Origin: Eggerthellaceae bacterium
Lineage (GTDB): Bacteria > Actinomycetota > Coriobacteriia > Coriobacteriales > Eggerthellaceae
Length of the DNA: 35,203 nucleotides
Assembly (NCBI GenBank): GCA_017440565.1
Contig: JAFSHA010000064.1
Span: 1 to 35,203, forward strand
Direction of reading: 5' to 3'
Each line of letters starts with the position of its first letter. The stretch's first letter is position 1. Positions 25,424-34,647 of this stretch are shown piece by piece. Position numbers and translations under genes: made by a program. The notes beneath the pieces are model-generated. The model searched no databases and was not told the DNA's origin. It saw only the letters and a list, made by a program, of their open reading frames with translations.

Positions 25424-27161
25424 GTGCAGTTCCTCTCTCTTTAACGGGGCCTATGCACACGCCGACTAAAAGCGGCAGCGCAGCAGCAATGGGAAGAATA
25501 TAGCGCAGGTGTCCGTTCAACGGGCCGGCAAGCGTCGTGATAAGCAGCATGGCAAAGGGAATGGCCACGATAAGCGGCAATCCGCGGCGCTTACGCAGGG
25601 CATAGCACACGCAGGTAAGCGCAAGCAAGATGAAGGTCGCCGGCGAATAAAGCGCACAAACTATGGGCATTTTGATGGGCACGTTGATGGCGCTCGTCAC
25701 CGAATCACGCAACTCCTTCGAGTTGACGTAATGAACATCGAAACTCTGGTTGATCTGATCTTGCAAGATATAGAAGCTGAAAACCGGCCTTGCAATGTCA
25801 GGGCCCACAATGTGCCACGGATAGAAGTACGCGTATATATTGGCAAGCGTTGCCTCAATGTAAGTGACAGGATGACGCAAGCCCATGGAAAACCACGCGG
25901 CAAAATAGTCTGACTTCTCCTGATCGGTCATTGCGCCAAATTCATCATGCATCGACTCTTTGACAGGATCCGAGAGGTCGGGCAAATAGAGATCGGGCAG
26001 CTGCTCGTACGGAAGGATGGCTTCGATGGCTTCCCTCTCCTCAGGTGTAACGTCATCGGGATGTTCCAACAAATAGCGCGCAGTTTGCTGGAAGGGAACC
26101 GACATCATCTCCTTGATCTCATCGGTCTTAATGTCGTAATGAGGGTAAATCACCTGATAAGCAAGCGTGTGTGCGCCCAAAACGGCAGCCAGGACTACAA
26201 CAGCCCAAGTGCAATTGAATCGCCGGGCGGCACGTAAATGAGGCTTCGATGTGATGAGGTGGTACGCCAGAAGTACCAGCAGAGTTGGCAGCGCAATGTA
26301 GATACCGTTGTTGCGCGTGAAGCACAAGGCCAGCGCCGCCACGGTAAGTAGCGCCCAGGCGCTCCATTCCGGGCTTTTCGGACGTACGCGGCGCGTGGGT
26401 CCAGCGGCCCCCAAAGGCCGCTTGCGCAGCGGATACAACAAACACACCACCGCAAGAACAAAACAACAGAATACACCGTTGAACAGCGTATCTTTGAAAG
26501 CAACTTGGGCGGAAGCACCCCACATGGGATGTAGCGCAAAGAAAACCAACGTCAAAACCACCAGCCAACGCGGCGAATCCATACGCGTAAGCTGACGCAC
26601 CGAGAGGGCAAACGCCACAATGCACACAGCGCTCTGAAACAGCACGATAATGAGCACACCCAAGTTGTCGGAATAAAGCGTGCGCCCCAACACCATGGAA
26701 CCCGCGTACAGAAGGTTCATGACAACAGGATGGTGGTTCTCAAGCGGGGCGTCGGTGATGAACTGGTTCATGCTGCGCACGCCATCCCACGGAAGCGAGC
26801 CCGGCAAATACACCAGCAGATAAGGTAGCCAACACAGCGCTATGACAACCGCGGGAATGATGAAGCAGTGGCGTCTGAAGAAGCCCTCGGGTGCGAATGG
26901 CTTCCAGCTATTCGGCTCCCTTAGCCCTTGGCGGTCAAACCACCAGAACAAAAGCCTCATGATGGCAAAGATGGCCACCCATGCCGCCAGCACGCCCAAA
27001 ACCATCTTCCACGCAGGCGGCCAATGCAGCTCCCAGTTGCCCTCCTCAGTCGCACGAGAGCACACGTAGCCAACCAGCTGCGTAAGTGCAAAAAACAGCG
27101 AGAACAGAAGGGTCCAACCCTCGTTCTTGAAGCTGTCGAACAACCGTTGCGCCTTGCCCAT
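25407..27161 (-). CDS. Polytopic membrane protein, GT-C-like (DUF6020-type)
   Basis: A 584-residue integral membrane protein with about 11-12 hydrophobic helices. Seen: PYLLVYLPGSLPWDGVRSMN followed by ENHHPVVMNLLYAG in the first extracellular loop, the type of acidic/histidine-rich loop seen in lipid-sugar-dependent GT-C glycosyltransferases and in DUF6020 proteins; then repeated aromatic-rich helices and a large outside loop with FYILQDQINQSFDVHYVN. I infer that it uses the polyprenyl-phosphate sugar made by the next gene to decorate an envelope target, but no substrate can be named. The ATG overlaps the upstream subtilase stop as TAATG with GAGGAATA as ribosome binding site. The stop overlaps the GtrB-like start, so three genes are tightly coupled. 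Confidence 0.75.
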   Translation of the reverse strand: MGKAQRLFDSFKNEGWTLLFSLFFALTQLVGYVCSRATEEGNWELHWPPAWKMVLGVLAAWVAIFAIMRLLFWWFDRQGLREPNSWKPFAPEGFFRRHCFIIPAVVIALCWLPYLLVYLPGSLPWDGVRSMNQFITDAPLENHHPVVMNLLYAGSMVLGRTLYSDNLGVLIIVLFQSAVCIVAFALSVRQLTRMDSPRWLVVLTLVFFALHPMWGASAQVAFKDTLFNGVFCCFVLAVVCLLYPLRKRPLGAAGPTRRVRPKSPEWSAWALLTVAALALCFTRNNGIYIALPTLLVLLAYHLITSKPHLRAARRFNCTWAVVVLAAVLGAHTLAYQVIYPHYDIKTDEIKEMMSVPFQQTARYLLEHPDDVTPEEREAIEAILPYEQLPDLYLPDLSDPVKESMHDEFGAMTDQEKSDYFAAWFSMGLRHPVTYIEATLANIYAYFYPWHIVGPDIARPVFSFYILQDQINQSFDVHYVNSKELRDSVTSAINVPIKMPIVCALYSPATFILLALTCVCYALRKRRGLPLIVAIPFAMLLITTLAGPLNGHLRYILPIAAALPLLVGVCIGPVKERGTAHDFEQ

Positions 27162-29158
27162 TATTCCTCGCCGGAAAGGAGCCCCGACGTGATGGTGTTC
27201 ATCATGACCGCGGCCATCTCGGCGCGAGTCACCGGCTCTTTAGGAGCCAAAAGGCGGACGCCGTCTATGTCCTTGCCGTTAATAACGCCCTGCGAGGTGG
27301 CCCAGACAACGCTCGGCTTGGCCCAGTTGCTCGTATCCTCATGGTCGGGAAGGGCCAAGAACTTCGTATCGTCGAGATCAATAGCCTCAAGATCAGTACC
27401 CGTCACGTTAACCATCAAGCAGGCGAGCTCTTGTCTGGAAAGAATGTCGCCAACGCCGAACTCCGTGGTGCCGGCATGACCGTTCATGTAGCCCATGGCG
27501 ACCACCCAGTTCACAGCATTGGCATACCATGCGCCCTGCACCACATCAGTGTGAGCAGTCTCAGGCACAGGCTCGCCATTTTCGAACACAGGGGCGCCGC
27601 TGCCGAAGTAGTTGTACAGCACAGCAGCCGCTTCCTCGCGCTTAAGGCCGTCGTTGGGACGGAACTTACCCGACCCGTCGTTATCGCCATTCATGATGCC
27701 GTTTTTCGTGGCGAAGTTGACGGCTTCGAAAAACCAATTGGCCTCTTTCACGTCGACAAACTTCTTGTAGTGATGCTCAACCAAATAGTCGATAGCCGCC
27801 TTGGCATCTAGCGCGCCATGGCTTCCACTCGTTTCGGAACGGTCGTGTTCGGGATCGACGATAGGCGTAGCGGTAGCGTAAAGCGCCTCGCATACCTCAT
27901 CAACCGTTGCATCGGGCTCCACGGCAAACATAAGCGCAATAGTGCCGGAGACAATCGGAGCCGCCATGGAGGTGCCGCTCATGCAGCTATACTCATCGTA
28001 AACGCCATCGGTGCTGCTAGAAAGCGCGGCAAGGCCAGCAGCCTCGGAAGAGGCGGCATCCTCGGCTTCCTCATCCGTATTAGCACCCTGCTCCGGAGCC
28101 GCAATGCTTTCATCAGAGGCATCGGGGTTAACGGGCTCGGCTGAATCACCCGACGCATCGCCCTCTTCCTCGGGCTCCTCCACGATTTCCTTGTACGCAG
28201 CCTTGGCCGACCAGATGGAGTCACCCGGTGCGCTAATATCCTTATACTCGTTGTAGTCCGAGCTAATCCAGTTCGTTCCGTCGGGTTCAAGAGCCGTTAC
28301 GCTGATGCAAGCGTCGTAGTCGGAGGGATACAGCTTCTCGGTCTTGGCCCTGTTGCCCGCAGCACACACCGTAGCAATGCCATATTTATCGCGAGCCTTC
28401 TCGATAATGGCCTCAAGCTCGATGTCAAGCGAAGTGCGACCCGAAGAGGTGTAGTACGCACCCATGCTCAAATTCACAACGCGAACATTGGCCTTACCGC
28501 TGTCAACCAAGTTGAAAATGTAGTTGTACGCACGAATCACAGCCTTGAGCGATCCACTTCCATTGGCGGGGTTAACCGCATTGATGGGCAAAATGCTGGC
28601 ATTATAGGAAGCGCCCGCAAGACCCACCCCGTTATTCGCCCGCGCAGCTGCGATACCGGAAACATGGGTGCCGTGGCCGTTTGAAGCAACGTCCCCGAGC
28701 TTTCCCGCCGTCGTATCAAGCGGCTTGCCCAAATACGTTTCTTCAACATCTTGCGAGGTATACGCATCCCAAGCCAAGTCATGGAGCACATTGGCGTTCA
28801 GATCCTCGTGAACGGTGGTGGCACCGCTGTCAATGACGGCAATCACCACATCGTTATCGCACTGGTAGGACTCCCAAGCCTTAGCAAGACCCGTGGTATA
28901 AGCCCAATATTGGTTCTCGTTAACAATTGAAGAGGAGGAAACAGCCGTGAAGGGGTCGTTCACAAACGGCTCGGCAAGCGTCCAGAAGAAGCCTTCGTCA
29001 GATGGCTGACCAACTGAAACCTCGATGATGGGCTCGATGAGCGAAAGCTCGACGTCCTCGGTTTCGGCCGCAAAAGCCGCGCTCGCGCCAAAAGCAAGCA
29101 AGCTTGCCGCTGCGGCAGCGGCAAACGCACTCGCTGCAACCGTCTTGAATTTGCGCAT
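27161..29158 (-). CDS. Secreted subtilisin-like serine protease with S-layer-homology repeats
   Basis: A 665-residue exported S8 peptidase. The signal peptide is about 1-31 (alanine-rich core, ASAAFAAET). The catalytic triad is intact: D110 in VIAVIDSGA, H162 in NGHGTHVSGIAAA and S397 in SGTSMAAPIVSG, with oxyanion asparagine N269 in CAAGN. There is no obvious I9 propeptide beyond a short acidic segment. An acidic, low-complexity insertion (about 322-385) splits the catalytic domain shortly before the serine. Three SLH repeats fill the end (about 470-665: NFATKNGIMNGDNDGS, NWVVAMGYMNGHAGTTEFG, WATSQGVINGKD). The start is ATG at 29158, seven bases after AGGAG; ATG 29161 and TTG 29164 are alternatives. 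It is coupled to the GT-C-like gene and divergent from the phosphoglycerol transferase. Confidence 0.93.
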   Translation of the reverse strand: MRKFKTVAASAFAAAAAASLLAFGASAAFAAETEDVELSLIEPIIEVSVGQPSDEGFFWTLAEPFVNDPFTAVSSSSIVNENQYWAYTTGLAKAWESYQCDNDVVIAVIDSGATTVHEDLNANVLHDLAWDAYTSQDVEETYLGKPLDTTAGKLGDVASNGHGTHVSGIAAARANNGVGLAGASYNASILPINAVNPANGSGSLKAVIRAYNYIFNLVDSGKANVRVVNLSMGAYYTSSGRTSLDIELEAIIEKARDKYGIATVCAAGNRAKTEKLYPSDYDACISVTALEPDGTNWISSDYNEYKDISAPGDSIWSAKAAYKEIVEEPEEEGDASGDSAEPVNPDASDESIAAPEQGANTDEEAEDAASSEAAGLAALSSSTDGVYDEYSCMSGTSMAAPIVSGTIALMFAVEPDATVDEVCEALYATATPIVDPEHDRSETSGSHGALDAKAAIDYLVEHHYKKFVDVKEANWFFEAVNFATKNGIMNGDNDGSGKFRPNDGLKREEAAAVLYNYFGSGAPVFENGEPVPETAHTDVVQGAWYANAVNWVVAMGYMNGHAGTTEFGVGDILSRQELACLMVNVTGTDLEAIDLDDTKFLALPDHEDTSNWAKPSVVWATSQGVINGKDIDGVRLLAPKEPVTRAEMAAVMMNTITSGLLSGEE

Positions 29159-29221
29159 CATCAATCTCCTACACGCTCAACGGCATCTTCCAGCCGTTTT
29201 CTGTTCGAAGCTAACCCGAAT

Positions 29222-29227
29222 AGTATA
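29222..29227 (-). promoter_or_regulatory. Candidate -10 box of the subtilase operon
   Basis: TATACT on the minus strand lies about 64 bases before the subtilase ATG, a good match to the consensus. No strong -35 is seen 16-18 bases upstream. Transcription from here would cover the subtilase and the three glycosylation genes. Confidence 0.4.
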
Positions 29228-29288
29228 ACCCTCGATTCTGAGAAAAAGCTGAAGCGAGGCACCGTTCCATGCCAACAACGTCTTTAAT

Positions 29289-29302
29289 GTAGCAAATGCT
29301 AC
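29289..29302. promoter_or_regulatory. Palindrome between two divergent envelope genes
   Basis: GTAGCAAATGCTAC is a perfect inverted repeat (six-base arms, two-base centre) in the 216-base divergent region between the subtilase and the phosphoglycerol transferase. Its place suggests an operator, but no regulator can be named. Confidence 0.35.
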
Positions 29303-29374
29303 TTCGCAAAGCTTCCAAAGTGCTTCTTTTGAAGAAACGGGGCGTTTTACTCTCCCTTCTGTCACAATAGTCCT

Positions 29375-31423
29375 ATGACTGAAACAGCACCGACAAATGA
29401 ATGCACTCCGAGCACAGAGGGAGACGCCGGAAAAGGCACCGAAGCGGGTATTCCCGAGGGGGCCCTTTCTACGTACCCGAAAACCGAAGCCGCTGCCGTC
29501 AGCAAGCCCTGGAAACCTAATAAGGCCCTCCTTGCTTTGGGTTTGCTGGTCATCGCCTCATGCTCGATCCTCTTTTTTACCGAGATGTGGCTCTTTGCTA
29601 CGTGGGAGTCGCTTTCGGTAGACGAGATTCTCTATCACCTACGCACCAGCCTTGAGGGCACGAATTCCTCCATGATAAGCGACTACCTGCTGCATTACGG
29701 CACAAGGGAACTTGCCATCGTGGTCATTTCGGGAACAACTCTTTTTCTCACCCGAAAACGTAAGGTCGTTTATCGGATGCTTATGGCCACGCTCGTCGCG
29801 ATCTCAGTGGGCGCCGTTTCCTATGCTGTTTACGACCTCGACAAACAAATCGGGTTGATCGACTACCTCCAACAGCCCGAAAACGAAAACACGGTGGATT
29901 TTATTGAAAGTCATTACGTTGATCCCTCTCACGTGGAAATAGCTTTCCCCGAACAGAAGCGCAACGTTATCTACCTGATGCTCGAGTCGATGGAGGTCAC
30001 CTACGCCGACATTGAAAGCGGCGGAGCTTTTGAGCGAAACGTTATTCCCGAGCTAACCAAACTAGCCCAGTTAAACGAGGATTTCTCTGGAACGAGCTCC
30101 CAAATCAGCGGAGCCCTATGCCTTCCCGGCTGCACGTGGACCATGGGAGCCATGTTCGCCCTTACGTCAGGCCTGCCGCTCAAGCTGCCGCTTTCCGGGA
30201 ACCAGCTGGAAACGGCTGATTCGTTCTACCCGGGAATTACCGCCATGGGAGACATCCTGGCTGACGAAGGATACACGCAGGAGCTGCTCATTGGATCAGA
30301 TGCCGTATTCGGCGGAAGAGAACTGTACTTCACGCAACACGGCGACTTCAACATGAATGACTACGCGCACGCGCAGGAAACCGGGCTTATTCCTGAAGGT
30401 TACAAGGTTTTCTGGGGATACGAAGATGCGCGGCTCTTCGACATAGCAAAACGACGCCTGACGGAGCTCGCAGCACAGGACGAGCCCTTCAACCTTACCA
30501 TGCTCACCGTCGACACGCATTTCGAAGACGGCTATGTATGCGAAGCCTGTGATAGCGAGTTCGGAGGAAACCAATACGCCAACGTCATGGCATGCAGCAG
30601 TCGACAGGTAGCTGAGTTCATTGAATGGGTTCAGCGTCAGCCCTTCTACGACAATACGACAATCGTCATTTGCGGAGATCACACCACCATGGATTCCGAT
30701 TTCTGCGAAGGCGTACCCAGCGGCTACGACCGGCGCGTATTCACCGCCGTGGTAAACGGAGCTGCGCAGGTCGAGGAAGGCGAAGTTGCGCGCAGATACT
30801 CCACGCTTGACCTCTTCCCCACCGCACTGGCGGCCATGGGAGCGCAGATATCCGGAGATAAGCTAGGGCTTGGTGTCAACCTTTACTCCAGCACGCCTAC
30901 CTTAGTTGAACTCTACGGCCTCGACGCCTGCGAGGCCGAACTCTCCAAGCAGTCCGACTTCATGAACGCTTTTTCCGAGGTCGTTATCACCGAAGAAAAC
31001 CTCATGAACGTAAGGGAGAAAGCTACGCTATCAGCCAAAACGGCGCTTGGCCTAGACCCCGACTGGCTGAAGAGCCACAAACGTGATATCAACCTCATCA
31101 ACGAAGACGTGAACGAAGTCGACCTCGTTTTGCATCGGGCACCCGCAGGCAAGGTAATCTTCATCTTGGAGGACTGCTATTCGCTCAATCCCGAAGCAAT
31201 CATCGGGGCAGAGCTTACCGTGACCGATATGCGCACGGGGAAAACCACCGAGCTTCCGCTGAGTCTCGTTCAGAACCGCCCCAACTACTTCTGGCATATC
31301 TGCATTACCGATTTCAACGAAGAAGATCTGCCTCACCTCACAGCTTGCGCCTTGCTCTCGCTCGAGGGATTCGATCGATTCGAAGTCGCCTCATGCAATG
31401 TTTGCGAGTCGGCAGAACTATAA
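29375..31423 (+). CDS. Phosphoglycerol transferase, OpgB/LtaS-like membrane sulfatase-fold enzyme
   Basis: A 682-residue membrane enzyme of the alkaline phosphatase superfamily. A cytoplasmic head of about 48 residues precedes three membrane helices (about 50-75, 112-127, 133-153). The outside catalytic domain shows VIYLMLESMEVTY (metal ligand E204), GCTWTMGAMFALTSGLPL (T256 is the likely catalytic threonine, closer to OpgB than to LtaS), TMLTVDTHFEDG and VICGDHTTMD (metal-binding D and H). Such enzymes move phosphoglycerol from phosphatidylglycerol onto a glycan or a growing teichoic acid. LtaS has five helices, so three helices and a C-terminal extension of about 120 residues set this apart. 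No ribosome binding site precedes the ATG; a CACAAT box seven bases upstream raises the chance of a leaderless mRNA. A TarS-like gene follows 64 bases later. Confidence 0.85.
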   Translation: MTETAPTNECTPSTEGDAGKGTEAGIPEGALSTYPKTEAAAVSKPWKPNKALLALGLLVIASCSILFFTEMWLFATWESLSVDEILYHLRTSLEGTNSSMISDYLLHYGTRELAIVVISGTTLFLTRKRKVVYRMLMATLVAISVGAVSYAVYDLDKQIGLIDYLQQPENENTVDFIESHYVDPSHVEIAFPEQKRNVIYLMLESMEVTYADIESGGAFERNVIPELTKLAQLNEDFSGTSSQISGALCLPGCTWTMGAMFALTSGLPLKLPLSGNQLETADSFYPGITAMGDILADEGYTQELLIGSDAVFGGRELYFTQHGDFNMNDYAHAQETGLIPEGYKVFWGYEDARLFDIAKRRLTELAAQDEPFNLTMLTVDTHFEDGYVCEACDSEFGGNQYANVMACSSRQVAEFIEWVQRQPFYDNTTIVICGDHTTMDSDFCEGVPSGYDRRVFTAVVNGAAQVEEGEVARRYSTLDLFPTALAAMGAQISGDKLGLGVNLYSSTPTLVELYGLDACEAELSKQSDFMNAFSEVVITEENLMNVREKATLSAKTALGLDPDWLKSHKRDINLINEDVNEVDLVLHRAPAGKVIFILEDCYSLNPEAIIGAELTVTDMRTGKTTELPLSLVQNRPNYFWHICITDFNEEDLPHLTACALLSLEGFDRFEVASCNVCESAEL

Positions 31424-31486
31424 TGAACCCAGCCCACGCAAGCAGGAGCCGACCGTACCGCATCGCCGCAGGGAAAGGATACCGCC

Positions 31487-33454
31487 TTGTCTGAGACACC
31501 GCATTCCGCCTATCGGCAAACCCCTGAGCTCAGCATTATCATCCCCGTCTATAACGGAGGTAGCTTCTTTCGCGATACCATAGGTTCTTTGCTTGGGCAA
31601 ACGCTTGAGCGCAGCCGCTTCGAGATCATTCTCGTCGACGACGGCTCCACTGACGGAAGCGCTGAGTATTGCGATAAGCTCGCCGCATCCCATCCCGATT
31701 TCGTTCGCGTCTTTCATCAGCCCAATTCCGGCTCCCCCGCAGGCCCCCGCAACAAGGGAGCGCGCCTCGCACGAGGGGAGTACGTCTTCTTTGTTGACGC
31801 TGACGACCTTGTGCCCGCTGAATCATTCGAGCACATGCTTCTCCATGCGCATGATAAGCAATTCGATATCGGCGTGTTCAAGGTAGACGGCTCAAGCTGG
31901 GGTCTCACCTACGACGGGCTGTTCGACCAACCTCAGGACAACTGCACGGTTTTCAACTCTCGCATCATGAACTCGCTGGGACCGTACAAGCTATTCCGAC
32001 GCTCCCTCATACTGGACAACAACCTCACCTTCCCCGAGGGCATCCTGTATGAAGACCTGCCCTTCGTGCTGGAATGCTATTTGAACGCAAGAAGCATCTC
32101 GATCATCACCGACAAGGTTTACTATACGTACTCCGCGCGCACCGACGGGGGAAGCATCAGCCAAGGCGTCGGCGCAAAGCGTCTCGACGAGCAGATCGAG
32201 GGCATCGCTCATTACTTCAGAGTCGCCTCTCGATACGCTACGCCACAGGAATGCCCTCACATATTCGTACGCGGGTACCGCTATCTCGACTACGCGTTGC
32301 CGCACCTGTTCGACCAAAAGCGAACCGACCTACTCGAGAAGGCAGCTCGTGATGCACGCAGCTATTACTGCGACCAAGTGCGCTCGCTCATGCCGTTCTC
32401 CCAGATGACACGCATCGACACCTTGATTGCTGGAAAGACCGATCTCCTGCGCTCAATTGTAAAGCGGCAGCCCCTTCTTTCCTTCAATGGCCAAACCGAC
32501 GTGGCGCCGCCTTCATACCAACTGCACACTCTGAACCGCAAAGGCCTCTATGCCATCGAAGCGGAACACGTCGCGCCCATTCCCCCTGATTTCGGCTGGG
32601 GTCGACCCAAGCTCGAGAACCCTCAAATCGTGCACAACCTGATCACGCATGCCAGCCTCGAGGCCGACAGCGTATGTTTCGAAGGGCGGCTGCAGCTGCT
32701 TCGCGCATGTGCGGGAATCCCCGAATCCGCGCAACTGCGCAGCAGCTTGGGAAATTCCCATCCAGCAAGCTTTACGGTCGAATCCGCCCGAATCGTCTAT
32801 GCCGACGTATGGCACATCGTGCTTTCATGGCAGGCAACCATGCCCCTATCGACCCTCGAGCCAAAAGACGACAAGAGACAGGCCATCCACTTCTACCTCG
32901 ACGTCGATCTCCCGAGCGGCCAAACAGTCGAAAGCCGTTTCGGCAAAGACCGCCTGGATGGCGTTTTCAGCACTTTCGCGAAGCAGGCAGTAACATCAGG
33001 CGCATGGCTGTTCGCCCCTACTGAAACATCTTCGAAAAACCTCAGCCTCAACGCCGTTCCCCTCGCGCTGGCACGCAGCCTTGCGAATCCGCCTTCGCTT
33101 CGTCTTGAGAAAAAGGTTTTTTCTACGCTGCTCTACATCAATGGCGGGCTTGGCTTTGACAATTATCCTGGCACTGAGATAACCCTGCAGTTTATTGACG
33201 AATCGGGCTCATGTATTCAAAAAGAAACTCTCAAGAAAAGCGCACGTCGCGGAGATCGCGCATTTTTCGGATCCGCAGACGTCACTAGCCTGCGCAAAGG
33301 ACGCTACGAATTATCCCTGAGTGTAGAAATCGCCAATGCGACCTTGGACCTTGAGGGACATGCGTCGAATACGGGCAGAGAGGAAATCAAGCGCTTCGCG
33401 CGCACGTACTCACTCGATACCGCTTTTAAGCCAGCCATGCTCACCATATCCTGA
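31487..33454 (+). CDS. Family 2 glycosyltransferase, TarS/TarP-like (wall teichoic acid glycosylation)
   Basis: A 655-residue enzyme with an N-terminal GT-A domain: LSIIIPVYNGGSFFRDTIGS, EIILVDDGSTDGSAEY, the NSGSPAGPRNKGARLARGEY stretch and FFVDADD (metal site). It continues with FNSRIMNSLGPYKLFRRSLI, YEDLPFVLECYLNARSISII and KVYYTY, a series that matches the TarS/TarP type rather than ordinary GT2 proteins. The remaining 300 residues contain beta-rich segments comparable in place to the trimerisation and binding domains of TarS, but they diverge strongly. By analogy it would add a sugar to ribitol- or glycerol-phosphate polymer in the cytoplasm. The start is TTG at 31487 with GGGAAAGGA about seven bases ahead. 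The opposite-strand neighbour ends 91 bases downstream. Confidence 0.85.
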   Translation: MSETPHSAYRQTPELSIIIPVYNGGSFFRDTIGSLLGQTLERSRFEIILVDDGSTDGSAEYCDKLAASHPDFVRVFHQPNSGSPAGPRNKGARLARGEYVFFVDADDLVPAESFEHMLLHAHDKQFDIGVFKVDGSSWGLTYDGLFDQPQDNCTVFNSRIMNSLGPYKLFRRSLILDNNLTFPEGILYEDLPFVLECYLNARSISIITDKVYYTYSARTDGGSISQGVGAKRLDEQIEGIAHYFRVASRYATPQECPHIFVRGYRYLDYALPHLFDQKRTDLLEKAARDARSYYCDQVRSLMPFSQMTRIDTLIAGKTDLLRSIVKRQPLLSFNGQTDVAPPSYQLHTLNRKGLYAIEAEHVAPIPPDFGWGRPKLENPQIVHNLITHASLEADSVCFEGRLQLLRACAGIPESAQLRSSLGNSHPASFTVESARIVYADVWHIVLSWQATMPLSTLEPKDDKRQAIHFYLDVDLPSGQTVESRFGKDRLDGVFSTFAKQAVTSGAWLFAPTETSSKNLSLNAVPLALARSLANPPSLRLEKKVFSTLLYINGGLGFDNYPGTEITLQFIDESGSCIQKETLKKSARRGDRAFFGSADVTSLRKGRYELSLSVEIANATLDLEGHASNTGREEIKRFARTYSLDTAFKPAMLTIS

Positions 33455-33545
33455 TCGCCAAAAGGCAGAGACGAAAACAAGGACGATACCTCAGCTATCG
33501 AAACATCGTCTTCAGGTTTATCTCATCCCCAACTTTCACAGCCCC

Positions 33546-34610
33546 CTAAGACGCAACAGCCAGCTTACCTGCCAGGTGACGCACCTTGTCGAAGATCCTC
33601 TGCGGCCAGGCAGGTGCGGCGAGAATAAGCGCCAAAGCGCATCCGCCGCCGATGAGCACCACCAGGCAGCCGATTTCGGGCAAGACCGCATCAAGCCACG
33701 CGCCGAAACTGAAGGCATTGAGCGCGTAGTAGACCATGGGATGCATGAAGTACACCTGCAAAGATCGCTCGCCAGCACGTGTGACAGGCCCCAGCTTGCG
33801 TCGCGGCACCAGCAGCATCACGCATGCCGACGCAGCCGCGACGGCAAAGTAATAGGCGAAACGGATAGCAGCCATAGCCCACAAGCTGAAGCTCATGCCC
33901 GACGCATCAAGGATGGTGGCGTAAGAGTTTCGTGCCGTGAACAGCTTCTTCAGAAACACCAAGCCATCGGGACCCACCGTGCACAGAAGCCCGAAGATGC
34001 CCGCCAGAACGGCCGCAGCCCCCACACGAGCCACCGTAAGCAGGCGCTTTTCCTGCAGGCGGAACAGGAAACCCTCGACCGAGGCGGACTGAAGGTAGTA
34101 GCCCGCTAGGAAGAAGGGCAGGTAGACGCAGATGCGTGCCGACGTGAGGAAGTCGCCCGGGTTATGCATGCCCGTCATAACCGCCAAAACAATCGACCCC
34201 GCCAAAGCCCAAGCAGGCTTCAGGCGCGAGAAGACCGGCACGGCCATCACGTAAGCGGTGAGCGCCATGAGGTACCACGGAATGGAACCGCTCAGCGTAA
34301 GCGGACTGAAGCGGGAGAACGTTCCTAGCAGCACCTTTTCCGACTGCAACACCGTATACAGCAGCATGCACAGCGCGAGGTAGTACAGCGGCACGTCAAC
34401 CCGGTACCTGCCGTCGCGGAACACACCCTTGCAGAACATGCCCGACACGAAGATGAACAGCGGCATGTGGAACAGGTAGATGAAGTCGACGATACGCCGG
34501 GACAGGAGGTTGTCCGACGTGGCGATGGGCTCGATGAGATGCCCTATCACCACAAGGATGATAAGAATGCCCTTAAGGTTGTCGAAGTACGCCAGGCGCT
34601 CTTTCGCCAT
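33546..34610 (-). CDS. Acyltransferase 3 family membrane protein
   Basis: A 354-residue integral membrane protein with about ten helices. It opens with ERLAYFDNLKGILIILVVIGH, the classical start of the acyltransferase-3 family with the helix-one histidine (R/x/DxxKG...GH). LFHMPLFIFVSGMFCKG and the late YFMHPMVYYALN region also match. Such proteins move acetyl or other acyl groups onto extracellular glycans (OafA, WecH types). The substrate here is probably an envelope polymer made by the neighbours, by context only. The ATG at 34610 is chosen because homology begins there and AAAGGAA lies upstream; codons further up overlap the LicD gene. It follows the LicD-family stop by 37 bases, so the two probably share a transcript. 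Confidence 0.88.
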   Translation of the reverse strand: MAKERLAYFDNLKGILIILVVIGHLIEPIATSDNLLSRRIVDFIYLFHMPLFIFVSGMFCKGVFRDGRYRVDVPLYYLALCMLLYTVLQSEKVLLGTFSRFSPLTLSGSIPWYLMALTAYVMAVPVFSRLKPAWALAGSIVLAVMTGMHNPGDFLTSARICVYLPFFLAGYYLQSASVEGFLFRLQEKRLLTVARVGAAAVLAGIFGLLCTVGPDGLVFLKKLFTARNSYATILDASGMSFSLWAMAAIRFAYYFAVAAASACVMLLVPRRKLGPVTRAGERSLQVYFMHPMVYYALNAFSFGAWLDAVLPEIGCLVVLIGGGCALALILAAPAWPQRIFDKVRHLAGKLAVAS

Positions 34611-34647
34611 GGTTGAAATTCCTTTCGTCTTATGGCTGGGAGAGCGG

